From Lentisphaeria bacterium (GTDB taxonomy: Bacteria > Verrucomicrobiota > Lentisphaeria > Victivallales > Victivallaceae), in contig JAFTUS010000137.1 of assembly GCA_017466125.1 (NCBI GenBank), positions 1-54,952 of the forward strand: 54,952 nt of DNA, written 5' to 3'. This document shows, piece by piece, positions 8,929-18,053 of this stretch. Within the stretch, counting starts at the first letter, position 1. Each line of letters opens with the position of its first letter. The notes under the pieces were generated by a model. It ran no database searches, was not told the DNA's origin, and saw only the letters and a list, made by a program, of their open reading frames with translations. The position numbers were made by a program, and so were the translations under genes.

Positions 8929-10095
8929 TTACTTTTTGATGATCTGAACTTTGGAGCCGTTATTGACGTAAGTCTGCCCCGTGACGATGACCTGTTTGCC
9001 CAACAGTTCCTGGGCATTTTCGATCTCGCAGTAACTGCCGTCGATGATACCCTGTTTGACAACAACGCTTTCGGCGCGCTGTTTGTCATTTGCCGTAAAG
9101 ACGATGCGGCGGTTGTTGGCGCGGAGCAGTACGGCATCGGTCGGCAGGGCGTAAGTTTCTTTTTCTTCAAGAACGATATTAAGTTCGCAAAGCATTCCTG
9201 AAATGACACGGGTCTCTTTCGGCACAAGGATCTTCAGTTCAAATGTACGGCTGGAGGGATCGACACCGGGAGCCTTGTAAGTGACGACGGCCTTGCCTTT
9301 GATATTGCCCTGCTGATCCAGCAGATGCACAACGGTTTTTCCGACGGTGATTTTGTGATAATAGACTGCGCTGATGTGGCAGACGATCTCAAAGGCGGTA
9401 TGATTTTCCAGTTTCAGGATCTTCTGACCGACTGAAACATACTCATTTTCTTCGGGATAAGTTTCAGTAACAACGCAATCAAAAGGGGCTTTGATCACGG
9501 AGTCTTCCAGATTTTTTCTGGCAATGGCAAGATTGCTCTCGGACTGCTTCAACTGCGCTTCGGCACTGAGGATGCCTGCTTTGGCGTTCTGAACATTTTT
9601 TTCTGCGGTTTTGAATTCGGTTTCCGCCGTTTCAAAACTGGCAAGACTGACGGCGTGGGACTGTTTCAGCCGCAGGGCGCGTTCATAGTCGGACTGCGCC
9701 TGTTTGAATTGGATCTCGGCGGTACTCAAGGCAAGTTTCCGGGCGTGGAGGTCGGCTTTTTTCACCCGTATTTCATCCTCTTTGACGATGACCTGATTTT
9801 TGAGGATCTGGCGGTCGATGCCGAAAAGCATATCTCCCTTTTTGCGGACGTCGCCCTCTGAAACTTTCATAACTTCAAGCGTACCGCTGATTTTTGCGGA
9901 AAGGGTGGCGTATTGGAGCGGCGTAACGATGCCCTGCACGGGGATCTGACTGCGCAGAACCCGCTTCTGCGGCTGTTCAACAGTTACGCGGGTCACGCGT
10001 TCAGCGCGTGCGGCTTTCTCCTTTTTGCATCCGGCAGTGCCAAGCAAAAGTCCGGAAATCAACACTCCGGAAGTGATCATTGCAACTTTTTTCAT
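8929..10095 (-). CDS. RND efflux membrane-fusion lipoprotein
   Basis: The 388-residue HlyD/AcrA-type periplasmic adaptor starts with a lipoprotein signal (hydrophobic core, then GTAG before C23; the minus-3 residue is T rather than L). It has the usual order: barrel-sandwich half (GTLEVMKVSEGDVRKKGDML), a coiled-coil hairpin at about 100-180 rich in Ala/Lys/Glu/Gln, the second lipoyl half (IKAPFDCVVTETYPEENEYV), a beta-barrel and a membrane-proximal domain. AAGGAG lies 6 nt before ATG 10095. It is the first gene of a two-gene operon with the RND pump. Confidence 0.9.
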   Translation of the reverse strand: MKKVAMITSGVLISGLLLGTAGCKKEKAARAERVTRVTVEQPQKRVLRSQIPVQGIVTPLQYATLSAKISGTLEVMKVSEGDVRKKGDMLFGIDRQILKNQVIVKEDEIRVKKADLHARKLALSTAEIQFKQAQSDYERALRLKQSHAVSLASFETAETEFKTAEKNVQNAKAGILSAEAQLKQSESNLAIARKNLEDSVIKAPFDCVVTETYPEENEYVSVGQKILKLENHTAFEIVCHISAVYYHKITVGKTVVHLLDQQGNIKGKAVVTYKAPGVDPSSRTFELKILVPKETRVISGMLCELNIVLEEKETYALPTDAVLLRANNRRIVFTANDKQRAESVVVKQGIIDGSYCEIENAQELLGKQVIVTGQTYVNNGSKVQIIKK

Positions 10096-10288
10096 TAGGA
10101 ACTCCTTACTATTTTGTTTATAAAAACATTAATATAACCGTATAACGTAAAAAAAAAAGATTTATTGTAAAAAAACATAAAAAAATGTCATTTTTTCTTA
10201 CAATAACCAAAATATCATCAACCCCAAGCCCAATGCAGAATTTGAAAAGGGGCGGCAAAAGACAATTTGAACTGACAGTGAAACGAAA

Positions 10289-10411
10289 ATGGACGTTATG
10301 GACGTTATGACGATGATGGACAGGATGGACAAATGTTTTAAAACGGCAAAGAGCTGCCCCGGAGACATTGTCCATAACGTCCATAACGTCCATAACGTCC
10401 ATAACGTCCAT
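10289..10411. repeat. Inverted pair of 9-bp minisatellite arrays (ATGGACGTT / CCATAACGT)
   Basis: The left array at 10289-10309 is ATGGACGTT twice plus ATG, followed by the related ATGGACAGG and ATGGACAAA. The right array at 10372-10411 has four full copies of CCATAACGT plus CCAT. The right array is the reverse complement of the left, so 21 bases can pair perfectly across a loop of roughly 63 bases or slightly more, depending on register. A related array lies at 29760-29795. Confidence 0.85.
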
Positions 10412-10487
10412 CTCCCCCTTTGCCGCGGCCGGGAAGGCTGATTTCAGAAAAAAATGCAGAATATCTGTATTTTTTTTGAAAAAACAC

Positions 10488-10516
10488 TTGCGAAATATGC
10501 GAAATGACGTTAGAGT
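10488..10516 (+). promoter_or_regulatory. Possible sigma70 promoter for the EIIA/CBS gene
   Basis: TTGCGA at 10488-10493 and TAGAGT at 10511-10516 are separated by 17 bp. Each matches the consensus at four of six positions. It is weak, but it is the best candidate in the 60 bp upstream of the gene. Confidence 0.25.
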
Positions 10517-10554
10517 ATATCAGATCCATATCTTGCGAAACAATAGGAGGATAG

Positions 10555-11472
10555 ATGAAAGAACAAACCCAAACGTTCTGTAATTTCCTTCAGTTGAACA
10601 ATATCATTTGCGGTATTGAAGATACTGACGGCAAAGTCGTGCTGGAAAAGTTGATAACGCTCCTGAAAAGACACTTCCCCGGGCTGGATATCGACTTCAC
10701 CCGCAGAGAAATCGAAAACCGCGAGGCTCTCTTCCCGACGATGATCGCTCCGGGATTGGCGATCCCGCACGCCCGCATCCCCGGTTTGCAGGAACCGCTT
10801 ACCGCAATCGCCTGTATTCCGCAAGGGTGCGATTTCGGGACTGCCGATAAAGCGAAAGTCATGATTTTACTGCTGACTCCGGTCGATAACCCCAATTTGC
10901 ATATCCAACTGCTTTCAGCACTGGCGGTGACATTTCAGGAACAGGAGACGATCGGTAAAATCGCCGTCTGCGGCACTCCGCAGGAGGTATTCAACGGATT
11001 TTCCTGCGGTCTTGAACCGATACCCGACTATCTCAAAGCATCGGATCTTATGGAGAAGTTCCCCCGGATGCTTCAGGAGACCGACTCCATTCTGGATGCC
11101 GTTAAAATCTTTGCCATGACCCGCACCGAAGAACTGCCTGTGATCGACAATACCGGCGATTTGCGGGGGATCCTTTCGCTTTCAGACCTTCTCAAATACA
11201 GTTTGCCGGAACATCTGCTCTGGCTGGAGGATCTTTCGCCGATCTATCAGCTGCAGCCCTTTTCCGACATGCTCAAAACTGCGGGAGAGACCAAGGTCGC
11301 AGATGTCATGCGCGAGGAGTTCATCAGTGCCGGTGTCAATGACCCGGCTGTGAAACTTGCCAAAAGTTTTCTGGTGAACAAACTTTCACAACTGATCATC
11401 GTCGATGATGCCGGGAAACCCGCCGGTATGGTAACTTTGAAACATTTTTCTGCAAAACTTTTCTGGGATTGA
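10555..11472 (+). CDS. PTS EIIA-type domain fused to a CBS pair
   Basis: A 305-residue soluble protein. Residues 10-150 match the PTS EIIA type-2 (fructose/mannitol, PtsN-like) fold, with the phospho-acceptor motif PGLAIPHARIPGL (H72). Residues 165-220 and 250-305 are two CBS motifs (ELPVIDNTGDLRGILSLSDLL and LIIVDDAGKPAGMVTL), which together normally make a nucleotide-sensing Bateman module. A strong GGAGG lies upstream of ATG 10555. Four bases after its stop the transporter gene begins, so it probably regulates that transporter. No other PTS gene is visible, and the phosphate donor is therefore unknown. It looks like a regulator, not a sugar permease component (inference). Confidence 0.8.
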   Translation: MKEQTQTFCNFLQLNNIICGIEDTDGKVVLEKLITLLKRHFPGLDIDFTRREIENREALFPTMIAPGLAIPHARIPGLQEPLTAIACIPQGCDFGTADKAKVMILLLTPVDNPNLHIQLLSALAVTFQEQETIGKIAVCGTPQEVFNGFSCGLEPIPDYLKASDLMEKFPRMLQETDSILDAVKIFAMTRTEELPVIDNTGDLRGILSLSDLLKYSLPEHLLWLEDLSPIYQLQPFSDMLKTAGETKVADVMREEFISAGVNDPAVKLAKSFLVNKLSQLIIVDDAGKPAGMVTLKHFSAKLFWD

Positions 11473-11476
11473 TATT

Positions 11477-13168
11477 ATGAGTGAAGAAGCAACAGCCGCA
11501 AAACTGTCGGCAAAAAGTATGATTTCCCGTTTTTCCATTCTGCTCGCGGCGGCGGCTCTGGTCGGTTTCGGCGGAACGCTCTCCGGAGCGATGACGCTGG
11601 AACAGTCCACCGCATGTGCCGTTTTTATCTCCATTATTTTCGGAACACTTTTCTTCTGGGGGTTCCGTCTGGCGATCGCCTTCCTCGGACTGGCGGTGCT
11701 GCTTTTCAACAAATCGCTGGATATTCCGACTTTTGTGACCTCATCATCGCTGGAAGTGATCCTCTTTCTCGTCGGAATGATGGTCATTGTGGGCGCACTG
11801 CGCGACCTCGGTTTCTTTACCTGGATCGTGCAGTTGATCGTATCCATGCCGAATTTGAGCGGCAGAAAGTTTATTTTCGTAACCGCAACAGCCAGCGCAC
11901 TGCTGGCATGTGCCGTGGATGAAGTGACGTCGATCATCTTTATCGCCACTTTGATTTTTCAGGTCAGCGACCGTTTGAAACTGAATCCGACGCCCTATAT
12001 TCTTATCGCCGTACTTGCCACCAATATCGGCAGTGCGGGCACGATGATGGGCAATCCGGTGGGGATCTTTATCGGCACGAAGGGGCAGTTGACATTCGGG
12101 GATTTCATGGTTTGGTCGTTCCCGTTGATGCTGGTTGCGCTTTTTTCCACGATCGGGCTGCTGCTGTGGTATTTCCGCAAGGATCTGGATGCATTCGATG
12201 TCAGTTTGAAAGAACGTCTTGAACGGGGGTTATCCATTGCACCGGTGGTAAAAGTTCCTTACAAGCGCGGGTTGGTTCTTATCACGCTAACCATTCTTGC
12301 CATTGCTTCCCATCATCAGACCGAAGAACTCCTCGGCCTTGCCAAAAACAGTGTTCTGCTGGTAATGCCGCTGATTTGTGCGGGGGTGGTGATGATCCTC
12401 AAACCCGACCGGGCAAGACATTACATTGAAAAAGAGGTGGACTGGTGGACGCTGATTTTCTTCATGCTCCTTTTTGCTGTTGCGGGGACGCTGGAACATA
12501 CGCATGTGGATCAGGTGCTTGCCAACGGATTTTCAAAAATCGCCGGAAAAACGCCGGAAACACTGGTCCCGTTCATCTTCACCGTATCCGGTTTCGGTTC
12601 TGCTTTTGTGGACAACGTGATTTTCGTTGCGGCATTCAGCCCGGTCATCGAACAGTTGGCGGTCAATGTAAAAGACCTTCCGCTTTGGTGGGCGTTGCTT
12701 TTCGGAGCCTGTTTCGGCGGCAATATCACGATGATCGGCAGTACGGCGAACATCGTGGCACTCGGTATGCTGGAAAAACACGGCGGCAGTCAGATCAGTT
12801 TCTTTCAGTGGTTCAAGATCGGTTTGATCTGCACGGCACTTTCCGGAGTGCTGGCGGTGAGCGCACTGCTGATCCTTTCGCCGTACATGCCGGATCACAA
12901 GATCACCTTTGCCAAACTCTCTGCAAAGTCCGGTTACGTTCCGGCAACGGCTGAATTTGAGGGCGAACTGACCGGTACTGCCGCCCGAGAGAACGGCAAA
13001 ATCTTCCTCGGCAACGGCAAAGGAGCCAAAATCCGACTGCTGCTGCCGGAGGGTATCAGTGCGACGGGCAAAGTCCGTGTTTCCGGTACATTTTCAGCCG
13101 ACAGTTCCAATCCGGCTTATCCCTATTTGCTGAAAGTGAAAAAGTGCGAAAATCTCAAACAGGATTAA
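11477..13168 (+). CDS. NhaD/ArsB-type ion transporter with C-terminal soluble extension
   Basis: The 563-residue protein has about 12 hydrophobic segments in two related halves, as in the ion-transporter (IT) superfamily. Repeat signatures are VDEVTSIIFIATLIFQ with NIGSAGTMMGNPVGIFIG in the first half, and FGSAFVDNVIFVAAF with FGGNITMIGSTANIVALG in the second. These resemble NhaD Na+/H+ antiporters and ArsB more than citrate or sulfate carriers. About 90 residues after the last TM form a hydrophilic, beta-rich tail (from about 470) not typical of the family. It is cotranscribed with the EIIA/CBS gene. The ion is not determinable from sequence alone. Confidence 0.75.
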   Translation: MSEEATAAKLSAKSMISRFSILLAAAALVGFGGTLSGAMTLEQSTACAVFISIIFGTLFFWGFRLAIAFLGLAVLLFNKSLDIPTFVTSSSLEVILFLVGMMVIVGALRDLGFFTWIVQLIVSMPNLSGRKFIFVTATASALLACAVDEVTSIIFIATLIFQVSDRLKLNPTPYILIAVLATNIGSAGTMMGNPVGIFIGTKGQLTFGDFMVWSFPLMLVALFSTIGLLLWYFRKDLDAFDVSLKERLERGLSIAPVVKVPYKRGLVLITLTILAIASHHQTEELLGLAKNSVLLVMPLICAGVVMILKPDRARHYIEKEVDWWTLIFFMLLFAVAGTLEHTHVDQVLANGFSKIAGKTPETLVPFIFTVSGFGSAFVDNVIFVAAFSPVIEQLAVNVKDLPLWWALLFGACFGGNITMIGSTANIVALGMLEKHGGSQISFFQWFKIGLICTALSGVLAVSALLILSPYMPDHKITFAKLSAKSGYVPATAEFEGELTGTAARENGKIFLGNGKGAKIRLLLPEGISATGKVRVSGTFSADSSNPAYPYLLKVKKCENLKQD

Positions 13169-13192
13169 GAGAAACGCCGCAGGAGCATCCCG

Positions 13193-14422
13193 TTACTTTC
13201 TGACCAGCAATGCGGCGTAAGCACCATCGTGTTCAAGCGAGGGGTACAGTTGTTTCTCCGTCTTGAGCGTAAAATCCGGATGCTGTTTCAGAAAATATTC
13301 CACTTGCAGATGATTTTCCTGTTCCTCAATACTGCATGTACTGTAAACAAACTGACCGCCGGGGAGCAGAAGGCGCGGGATGTTTTTCAGGATTTCCCGC
13401 TGAATGTGCATGACCTCAGCCAGCTCCGAACCGCTGAACCGCCACAGCGCATCCGGGCGGCGGCGGAAAACTCCCGTATTGGAACAGGGCACGTCCGCAA
13501 GGATCAAATCGTATTGCCCCTCAACCGATGCGGCATCTGCCACCAGAAGCCGCCACGGTAAATTCCGCAGTTCAAAATTTTTCTGCGTCAACTTCTGACG
13601 GCGGGCGGAGCGGTCCGCCGCAGTCAGCATTGCTCCGGAGTTCAGTTGTTCTCCGATCATCAGCGATTTTCCGCCGGGGGCGGCGCAGAGGTCAAGCGCG
13701 TTCTTTACGGAACTGTAATCGGGGAGCGAAGGAGCAAGTGACGTTGCCGGGTCCTGAATATAGTATTTTCCGTCAGCCAACTCTTTTGAACCTAAAATAT
13801 CCCCCGGTTTCTCCGTGCGGAAGAAACGGAAACATCCGGAAGCAGAAACGTTTTCACATCCCGCCGGAGAAGGCACACCCCGTTCTGCACGGAAAGTAAA
13901 TTCAGGCGGCGTAAGAAAAGCATCGACCAGTTCCGCCAATCCGGAGGGGGAAAAACGTTGTTTCCACCGCTTCAAAACGGCAGGGGGCAGAACTTTTTCA
14001 GGAGCATCGCTCAAAGGGACTCCGCCGGAACGCAGGACATTCCGGACCAGCGCATTGACAAACTTTCCCTCAAAAGAACCGATGTTCTGTTTGGTGTATT
14101 CCACGGCGATATTCAAAGCGGATTCTCTGGCGATCCCGCTTTGAAATGTAACTTGCGCCAGAATGGTCAAAAGCACATTCTGCAATGCCGCAGCAGGAGG
14201 CTTGCGGGTATTGGCTCTGATGCAATCCAGCAAAACCTGTTTGCGGCGGAAGATGTGAAACAAGAGATCACTTACCGTGCGGCGGTATTCCGGGCAGACA
14301 AGTTCATAATCCAGATAATCATCCAGACTCATACGGCAGCTGACAGCCTCCAGACCGGACACTGCGGCGGCAAAAATCCTGCCGCCTGCCGCTTCTTCCG
14401 TCGGGATACGGTCAGTTCTCAT
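13193..14422 (-). CDS. rsmB: 16S rRNA (cytosine-967-C5)-methyltransferase RsmB
   Basis: A 409-residue RsmB/Sun-type enzyme. Residues 1-140 are a NusB-like RNA-binding domain and residues 200-409 a class I SAM methyltransferase. Motifs: LDLCAAPGGKS (SAM site), ADVPCSNTGVFRRRPDALWR (motif IV with its PC cysteine) and YSTCSIEEQEN (motif VI with the catalytic TC cysteine). Both family cysteines are kept. The start ATG at 14422 overlaps the end of lptD by 11 bp, so it is the last gene of the plsC-like/lptD/rsmB operon. It converges with the transporter gene over 24 bp, where I see no terminator. Confidence 0.9.
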   Translation of the reverse strand: MRTDRIPTEEAAGGRIFAAAVSGLEAVSCRMSLDDYLDYELVCPEYRRTVSDLLFHIFRRKQVLLDCIRANTRKPPAAALQNVLLTILAQVTFQSGIARESALNIAVEYTKQNIGSFEGKFVNALVRNVLRSGGVPLSDAPEKVLPPAVLKRWKQRFSPSGLAELVDAFLTPPEFTFRAERGVPSPAGCENVSASGCFRFFRTEKPGDILGSKELADGKYYIQDPATSLAPSLPDYSSVKNALDLCAAPGGKSLMIGEQLNSGAMLTAADRSARRQKLTQKNFELRNLPWRLLVADAASVEGQYDLILADVPCSNTGVFRRRPDALWRFSGSELAEVMHIQREILKNIPRLLLPGGQFVYSTCSIEEQENHLQVEYFLKQHPDFTLKTEKQLYPSLEHDGAYAALLVRK

Positions 14423-16991
14423 TGGCCTTTACCAGCGATGTATTGGCAGATGCCATGGGGGAAATACCGTTGAAAACAACGGAAACAGAGTAGTCGAATT
14501 CAAAGTTTTTCCAGGCATCCTTATCCCGCTCCAGAGAGCATGCCAGCACCAGAGAGAAGCAGTGGAACTGACGGAGGAGCTGCAGAGACTGGGAATCGAT
14601 ACAGCCCATGTAGATATCATAGACAAAATCATACTGCATCCATGTACGGCGGTCAGGAGTGATCGGCATGGAGAGCGAGAGCGACACCTCCTGAGAATAG
14701 TCGTCGTAGAATTTATCAAAGAGCCGCCCCGCCTCATACTGGGTCAGGTTGGAGCCCATGGAATAAGTTGAACGGCTGGAATAGGGACGCTCCAGCGTAT
14801 ATGCCAACTTCAGCTTCACATCTTCGACAGGTTCGTAATTGATATTGATTTCCCAACTGTTCAGCCATTTCCAATCGATGCCGGGGTGTCCGGCCTTCCG
14901 TCCGTCGCGGAGAACTTCAGGAGCCTTTTCGTTGTTTCCGCCGATATCGACAGAAAAACTCGTCCCGATGGAAAGATTTTTCAGAGGGGAAAACTGCAAA
15001 TTCGTACAGAAATTACCGATGCGGTTGAAACCGTCCTCTTTTTCCAGATAAAGATCCCAGTAATTCTCCATGAAGAAGAACGTTCGCAGAGAATTTCCGG
15101 CACGGGTCTGCAAACGGTTTTCCAGCCCGAAGCGGACAAAGTTCTGTTCCGTCAGGCGGTCGATGTCGTCAAAGTAGAAAAGGTTATCCCGGTCAACAGT
15201 CGGTTTGGGGATATACGTGTAGTTGACGTAGGGACGCATCACATGACGCAGACCGTCGATTTGGAGCAGATTGTTTTTCACATCATTCCAGGTGCGGTGG
15301 ATCTTTGTGGATGCTTCGACACCGATTTCCCCTGCTACCCGCAGTTTGGAACCGCCTTTGGCATCGTAGGTATTGAAACGGTATGCAATATCGTTTTCCA
15401 GATTGGCGGCGTGGTATTGAGCGATATGATCCGCCTGAGTCACATCGCGGTCGCTTGTCTGAGAGTAGGCAGTCAGTTTGATACCGGCGCGCGGAACGAT
15501 CGTCAGCCAATCGAGGCGCAGCGGATAATACAGAAAATGGGTGGTATCCAGCCGCCAGGTGTCATAATTTTTCAGTTCGCTGGCTCTGGCGATCTCCTCA
15601 TCGAATTCCGTCCAGTCCATTTTCAGATAGCCGGTCTTGAAATCGCCCTGATAATAGATATTGGTATCGAAGATCTCCTGCCGCGGGACTTCCAGTCCGA
15701 ACGAGGGCAGATGTTCCGTTTCCGTGTAGAACGAGTTGATTTTCGGCCGCACGTAGAGATACGCGCTCAGATGATCGAACTGCTGTTCCAGCGCGGCAAA
15801 GGTCGCCGGTCTGGGATCGGGCGAGTAGCGCGATTCAAAAAAGTCCTTGACGATATAAGGATCACTGCTGAGTTCAAATACCCCTCTGAAATCCAGACGC
15901 GGCGTGATATGGGTCACGTTGGAAAGACGGAAATTGTACCGGTAACGCGGAATTTCAATGTTGTAGTCATCATAGTCATCGGAACGGAAACGCCCGTGGT
16001 CATAAATCGCATATGCAAAGAAATTGGTTTTGCTCTGTTCCGTATTTATATCCGTGTCGGTACCGTAACCGAAACCGCGGTTTGAGTAGAAGTCCGCCAT
16101 CACCTTTACGCGGGTGTAGGGGTAATCGTTCAGATGAAAATACCGGTAAGTATTGATATAGTGTCCCCAATCACCGCTGCGGCCGTACTGAGAACCGAAA
16201 AGCCCCGGTTCCTCATCCTTCGGCTTGTAAAACACCGGCAGCCAGAGGACAGGAACTCCGTAAACCCTCAAAAAGCCGTTGGTCAGCATAATGGTATGGT
16301 CGGAGGGAGCAGTAACGACACTTTTGGTGCCGTAAAATTCGGTCTTGTACGGGGTGAAGGTCGCTTCACCGGCAGAAACAGACAAGTGGGCATTGTTTCC
16401 CGCCAGATAGGAACACGGACTGATCTCTGTATCCTGAACATGGATGACCCCGTCTGCGCGGCGTTCTCCGAAAGCTGCTTTGCAGACGATGTTATTGAAG
16501 TTCAAAATGGCATTTTTGAAGGAAAAATGCCCCGATTTCAGATTTCCGGTCAACTGTTCTGCGGTAATATTGTTTGCCAGAGTGTATGCTTTGACCGTGA
16601 TTGCCGGTTTTGCCCAGATATCGCCTGCGACTTTGGAGATTTCAACCGTCTGGTTGTTTTGTTTTTCCAGTTCCGCCAATTTATCGGGATCAACCGTTTG
16701 TGCAGCTTCGTTCCAACTGTAAAAGCGCACATTGCCGATGGCTTCAAAATCTTTGTTTTCCGCATTGATCACGGCGGTATCTGCGTAAATCACAGATTTC
16801 TCCCCGGGCAGACAGACGTTGCCTTTGACGACAATATTTTTACCGTCAAAGTCCCAGTTGTCCGCCTGAACTCTTTTCAAATCTTCAGGCTGGAAACTTT
16901 TCAGAGAGGCTGCCTGCAGAGAGTGGGCGGAGGCCAGAAAAAACATGGCTCCGACAAGCAGCATCAAAAGATATTTGGCTTTGCGGGACAA
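14412..16991 (-). CDS. lptD: LPS-assembly outer membrane protein LptD
   Basis: The 859-residue protein has a signal peptide (hydrophobic run ending SAHSLQA, about 1-27), an OstA/LptA-like N-terminal domain with repeated beta jelly-roll motifs (VVKGNVCLPGEKSVIYADTA, FEAIGNVRFYS) and a long C-terminal region rich in aromatic residues and alternating polar/nonpolar strands typical of a 26-strand barrel. PVLWLPVFYKP is the conserved step into the barrel. LptD inserts LPS in the outer leaflet, so this cell makes lipopolysaccharide. The sequence is divergent from proteobacterial LptD. The partner lipoprotein LptE is not seen. It starts 2 bp after the upstream acyltransferase gene. Confidence 0.85.
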   Translation of the reverse strand: MSRKAKYLLMLLVGAMFFLASAHSLQAASLKSFQPEDLKRVQADNWDFDGKNIVVKGNVCLPGEKSVIYADTAVINAENKDFEAIGNVRFYSWNEAAQTVDPDKLAELEKQNNQTVEISKVAGDIWAKPAITVKAYTLANNITAEQLTGNLKSGHFSFKNAILNFNNIVCKAAFGERRADGVIHVQDTEISPCSYLAGNNAHLSVSAGEATFTPYKTEFYGTKSVVTAPSDHTIMLTNGFLRVYGVPVLWLPVFYKPKDEEPGLFGSQYGRSGDWGHYINTYRYFHLNDYPYTRVKVMADFYSNRGFGYGTDTDINTEQSKTNFFAYAIYDHGRFRSDDYDDYNIEIPRYRYNFRLSNVTHITPRLDFRGVFELSSDPYIVKDFFESRYSPDPRPATFAALEQQFDHLSAYLYVRPKINSFYTETEHLPSFGLEVPRQEIFDTNIYYQGDFKTGYLKMDWTEFDEEIARASELKNYDTWRLDTTHFLYYPLRLDWLTIVPRAGIKLTAYSQTSDRDVTQADHIAQYHAANLENDIAYRFNTYDAKGGSKLRVAGEIGVEASTKIHRTWNDVKNNLLQIDGLRHVMRPYVNYTYIPKPTVDRDNLFYFDDIDRLTEQNFVRFGLENRLQTRAGNSLRTFFFMENYWDLYLEKEDGFNRIGNFCTNLQFSPLKNLSIGTSFSVDIGGNNEKAPEVLRDGRKAGHPGIDWKWLNSWEININYEPVEDVKLKLAYTLERPYSSRSTYSMGSNLTQYEAGRLFDKFYDDYSQEVSLSLSMPITPDRRTWMQYDFVYDIYMGCIDSQSLQLLRQFHCFSLVLACSLERDKDAWKNFEFDYSVSVVFNGISPMASANTSLVKANEN

Positions 16992-16993
16992 AA

Positions 16994-17812
16994 TTAACGT
17001 TCTCCTGTTTGGTCATGAGGTTTCCATTCGGCGAGCCGGGACTGAATGAATTCGATGATCTCCTGCTGAGCCGCCTGACCGTTTCCTTCCACATTGATGG
17101 GGGCGGCAAATTCAAACCACACCTGCCGTCCGGGGCGGACGGGCCCCATGTCGCGGAAAACCTTTCCGTTGCCGAGGAAGTCGGTTTTCAGCGCAAAAGG
17201 AACTACGGGAACTCCGGCATTTTTCGCCAGTTTGATACCGATGGAATTGAATTTTTCGGGGTTGAACTCCTCGCTCCGGGTGGACTGCGGGAAGATGATA
17301 ATGGAGCGGCCTTCCGACAGCAGCCGTTTCCCCTCATTCATAACGGCGCGCAGGTCTTCACGGGGATTGTCGCGCCCGACCGGGATGGCTTCAAGAGCGA
17401 TCATAATCTCTTTGAAAAACGGGATTTCCAGCAGTTGTTTTTTAATGACGAACGTAAAATCCAGTATACCGCGTATCACGGAGTGAAAAACCGCAGTTTC
17501 AAGCAGACTCATGTGGTTGCCGATCAAAACAACGGGCTGACCGTTCAAACTGCGCAAATTATCAAGTCCGCGCAAATGGATCTGCCCCCCGCACTTTTCG
17601 ATCAATTTGAGATTTTGATTGGAATAAACGATCTGCTTGATCTGGTCGAGTTCGCCCCGCTTGCCGCAGCGTCCGGTATTGAAAAAGATCCGGAAATTAT
17701 TGAAATAGAAATACCAGCGGCTGTTGAGCATCATCCGGTATACCCACGACGCCTTGTTATCAGCCGGAGTATCGTAACTGTCGCCCCGGAAAAGATAGCA
17801 ATCAGGTTCCAT
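16994..17812 (-). CDS. PlsC-like 1-acylglycerol-3-phosphate acyltransferase (HX4E variant)
   Basis: A 272-residue LPLAT-superfamily protein. The catalytic block reads IGNHMSLLETAVF, so the HX4D box is H100-X4-E105. The block that is usually FPEGTRS reads FPQSTRS (174-180), followed by EFNPEKFNSIGIKLAKNAGVPVVPFALKT. The pattern is conserved enough to be a working subfamily and not a decayed copy. I recall similar NHMS-LE...FPQ-TRS proteins in Desulfuromonadota. The acceptor may be lysophosphatidate or another lipid. It is the first gene of the operon with lptD and rsmB, which ties it to envelope lipid synthesis. A promoter with an extended -10 lies just upstream. Confidence 0.75.
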   Translation of the reverse strand: MEPDCYLFRGDSYDTPADNKASWVYRMMLNSRWYFYFNNFRIFFNTGRCGKRGELDQIKQIVYSNQNLKLIEKCGGQIHLRGLDNLRSLNGQPVVLIGNHMSLLETAVFHSVIRGILDFTFVIKKQLLEIPFFKEIMIALEAIPVGRDNPREDLRAVMNEGKRLLSEGRSIIIFPQSTRSEEFNPEKFNSIGIKLAKNAGVPVVPFALKTDFLGNGKVFRDMGPVRPGRQVWFEFAAPINVEGNGQAAQQEIIEFIQSRLAEWKPHDQTGER

Positions 17813-17856
17813 ACAGTAAAATACCTTTTTTTGGTTGCATAAAAATAATTACAGAT

Positions 17857-17884
17857 AATATACCACACTTTCTGCAAAAAGCAA
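17857..17884 (-). promoter_or_regulatory. Likely promoter of the plsC-like/lptD/rsmB operon
   Basis: On the minus strand TTGCTT (17884-17879) is followed after 16 bp by TATATT (17862-17857), preceded by TGG, which gives an extended -10 element. It sits about 45 bp upstream of the start codon. Confidence 0.55.
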
Positions 17885-17989
17885 GTAAACAGATAAAAAA
17901 TTAGTAAGTTCATAAAAAACCGGTCACAGAGAAAAATTGAAAAATACGGAATAACCGTGAAATAAAAATGATTTTTCCGTAATTCTGAC

Positions 17990-18017
17990 TTGAAATACCT
18001 GATTTTACTGGTACTTT
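17990..18017 (+). promoter_or_regulatory. Possible promoter of the DUF4091 gene
   Basis: TTGAAA at 17990-17995 and TACTTT at 18012-18017 are spaced by 16 bp. Just upstream, ACGGAA (17946-17951) and TTCCGT (17975-17980) form an inverted repeat that could be an operator. Confidence 0.35.
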
Positions 18018-18053
18018 ATGTAAGTGACTGTATAAAAACAAGAGAGGAATTTT

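Larger units (their letters stand above)
10096..10554. other. 459-bp divergent spacer with AT-rich part and inverted 9-bp repeats
   Basis: This is the space between the divergent fusion-protein gene and the EIIA/CBS gene. Bases 10096-10215 are very AT-rich and should hold the leftward promoter (a TATATT-like box is visible on the minus strand, with no clear -35). Bases 10289-10411 hold inverted 9-bp repeats. Bases 10430-10554 lead into the rightward gene. There is no believable gene; the open frames here are translations of the repeats. Confidence 0.6.

Noticed and set aside
10289..10411. CRISPR-like array
   Set aside because: The unit is 9 bp with no spacers; it is a minisatellite.
17250..17560. 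Decayed acyltransferase because of HX4E and FPQSTRS
   Set aside because: The whole frame is intact and first in an operon with lptD; the variant looks like a functional subfamily.
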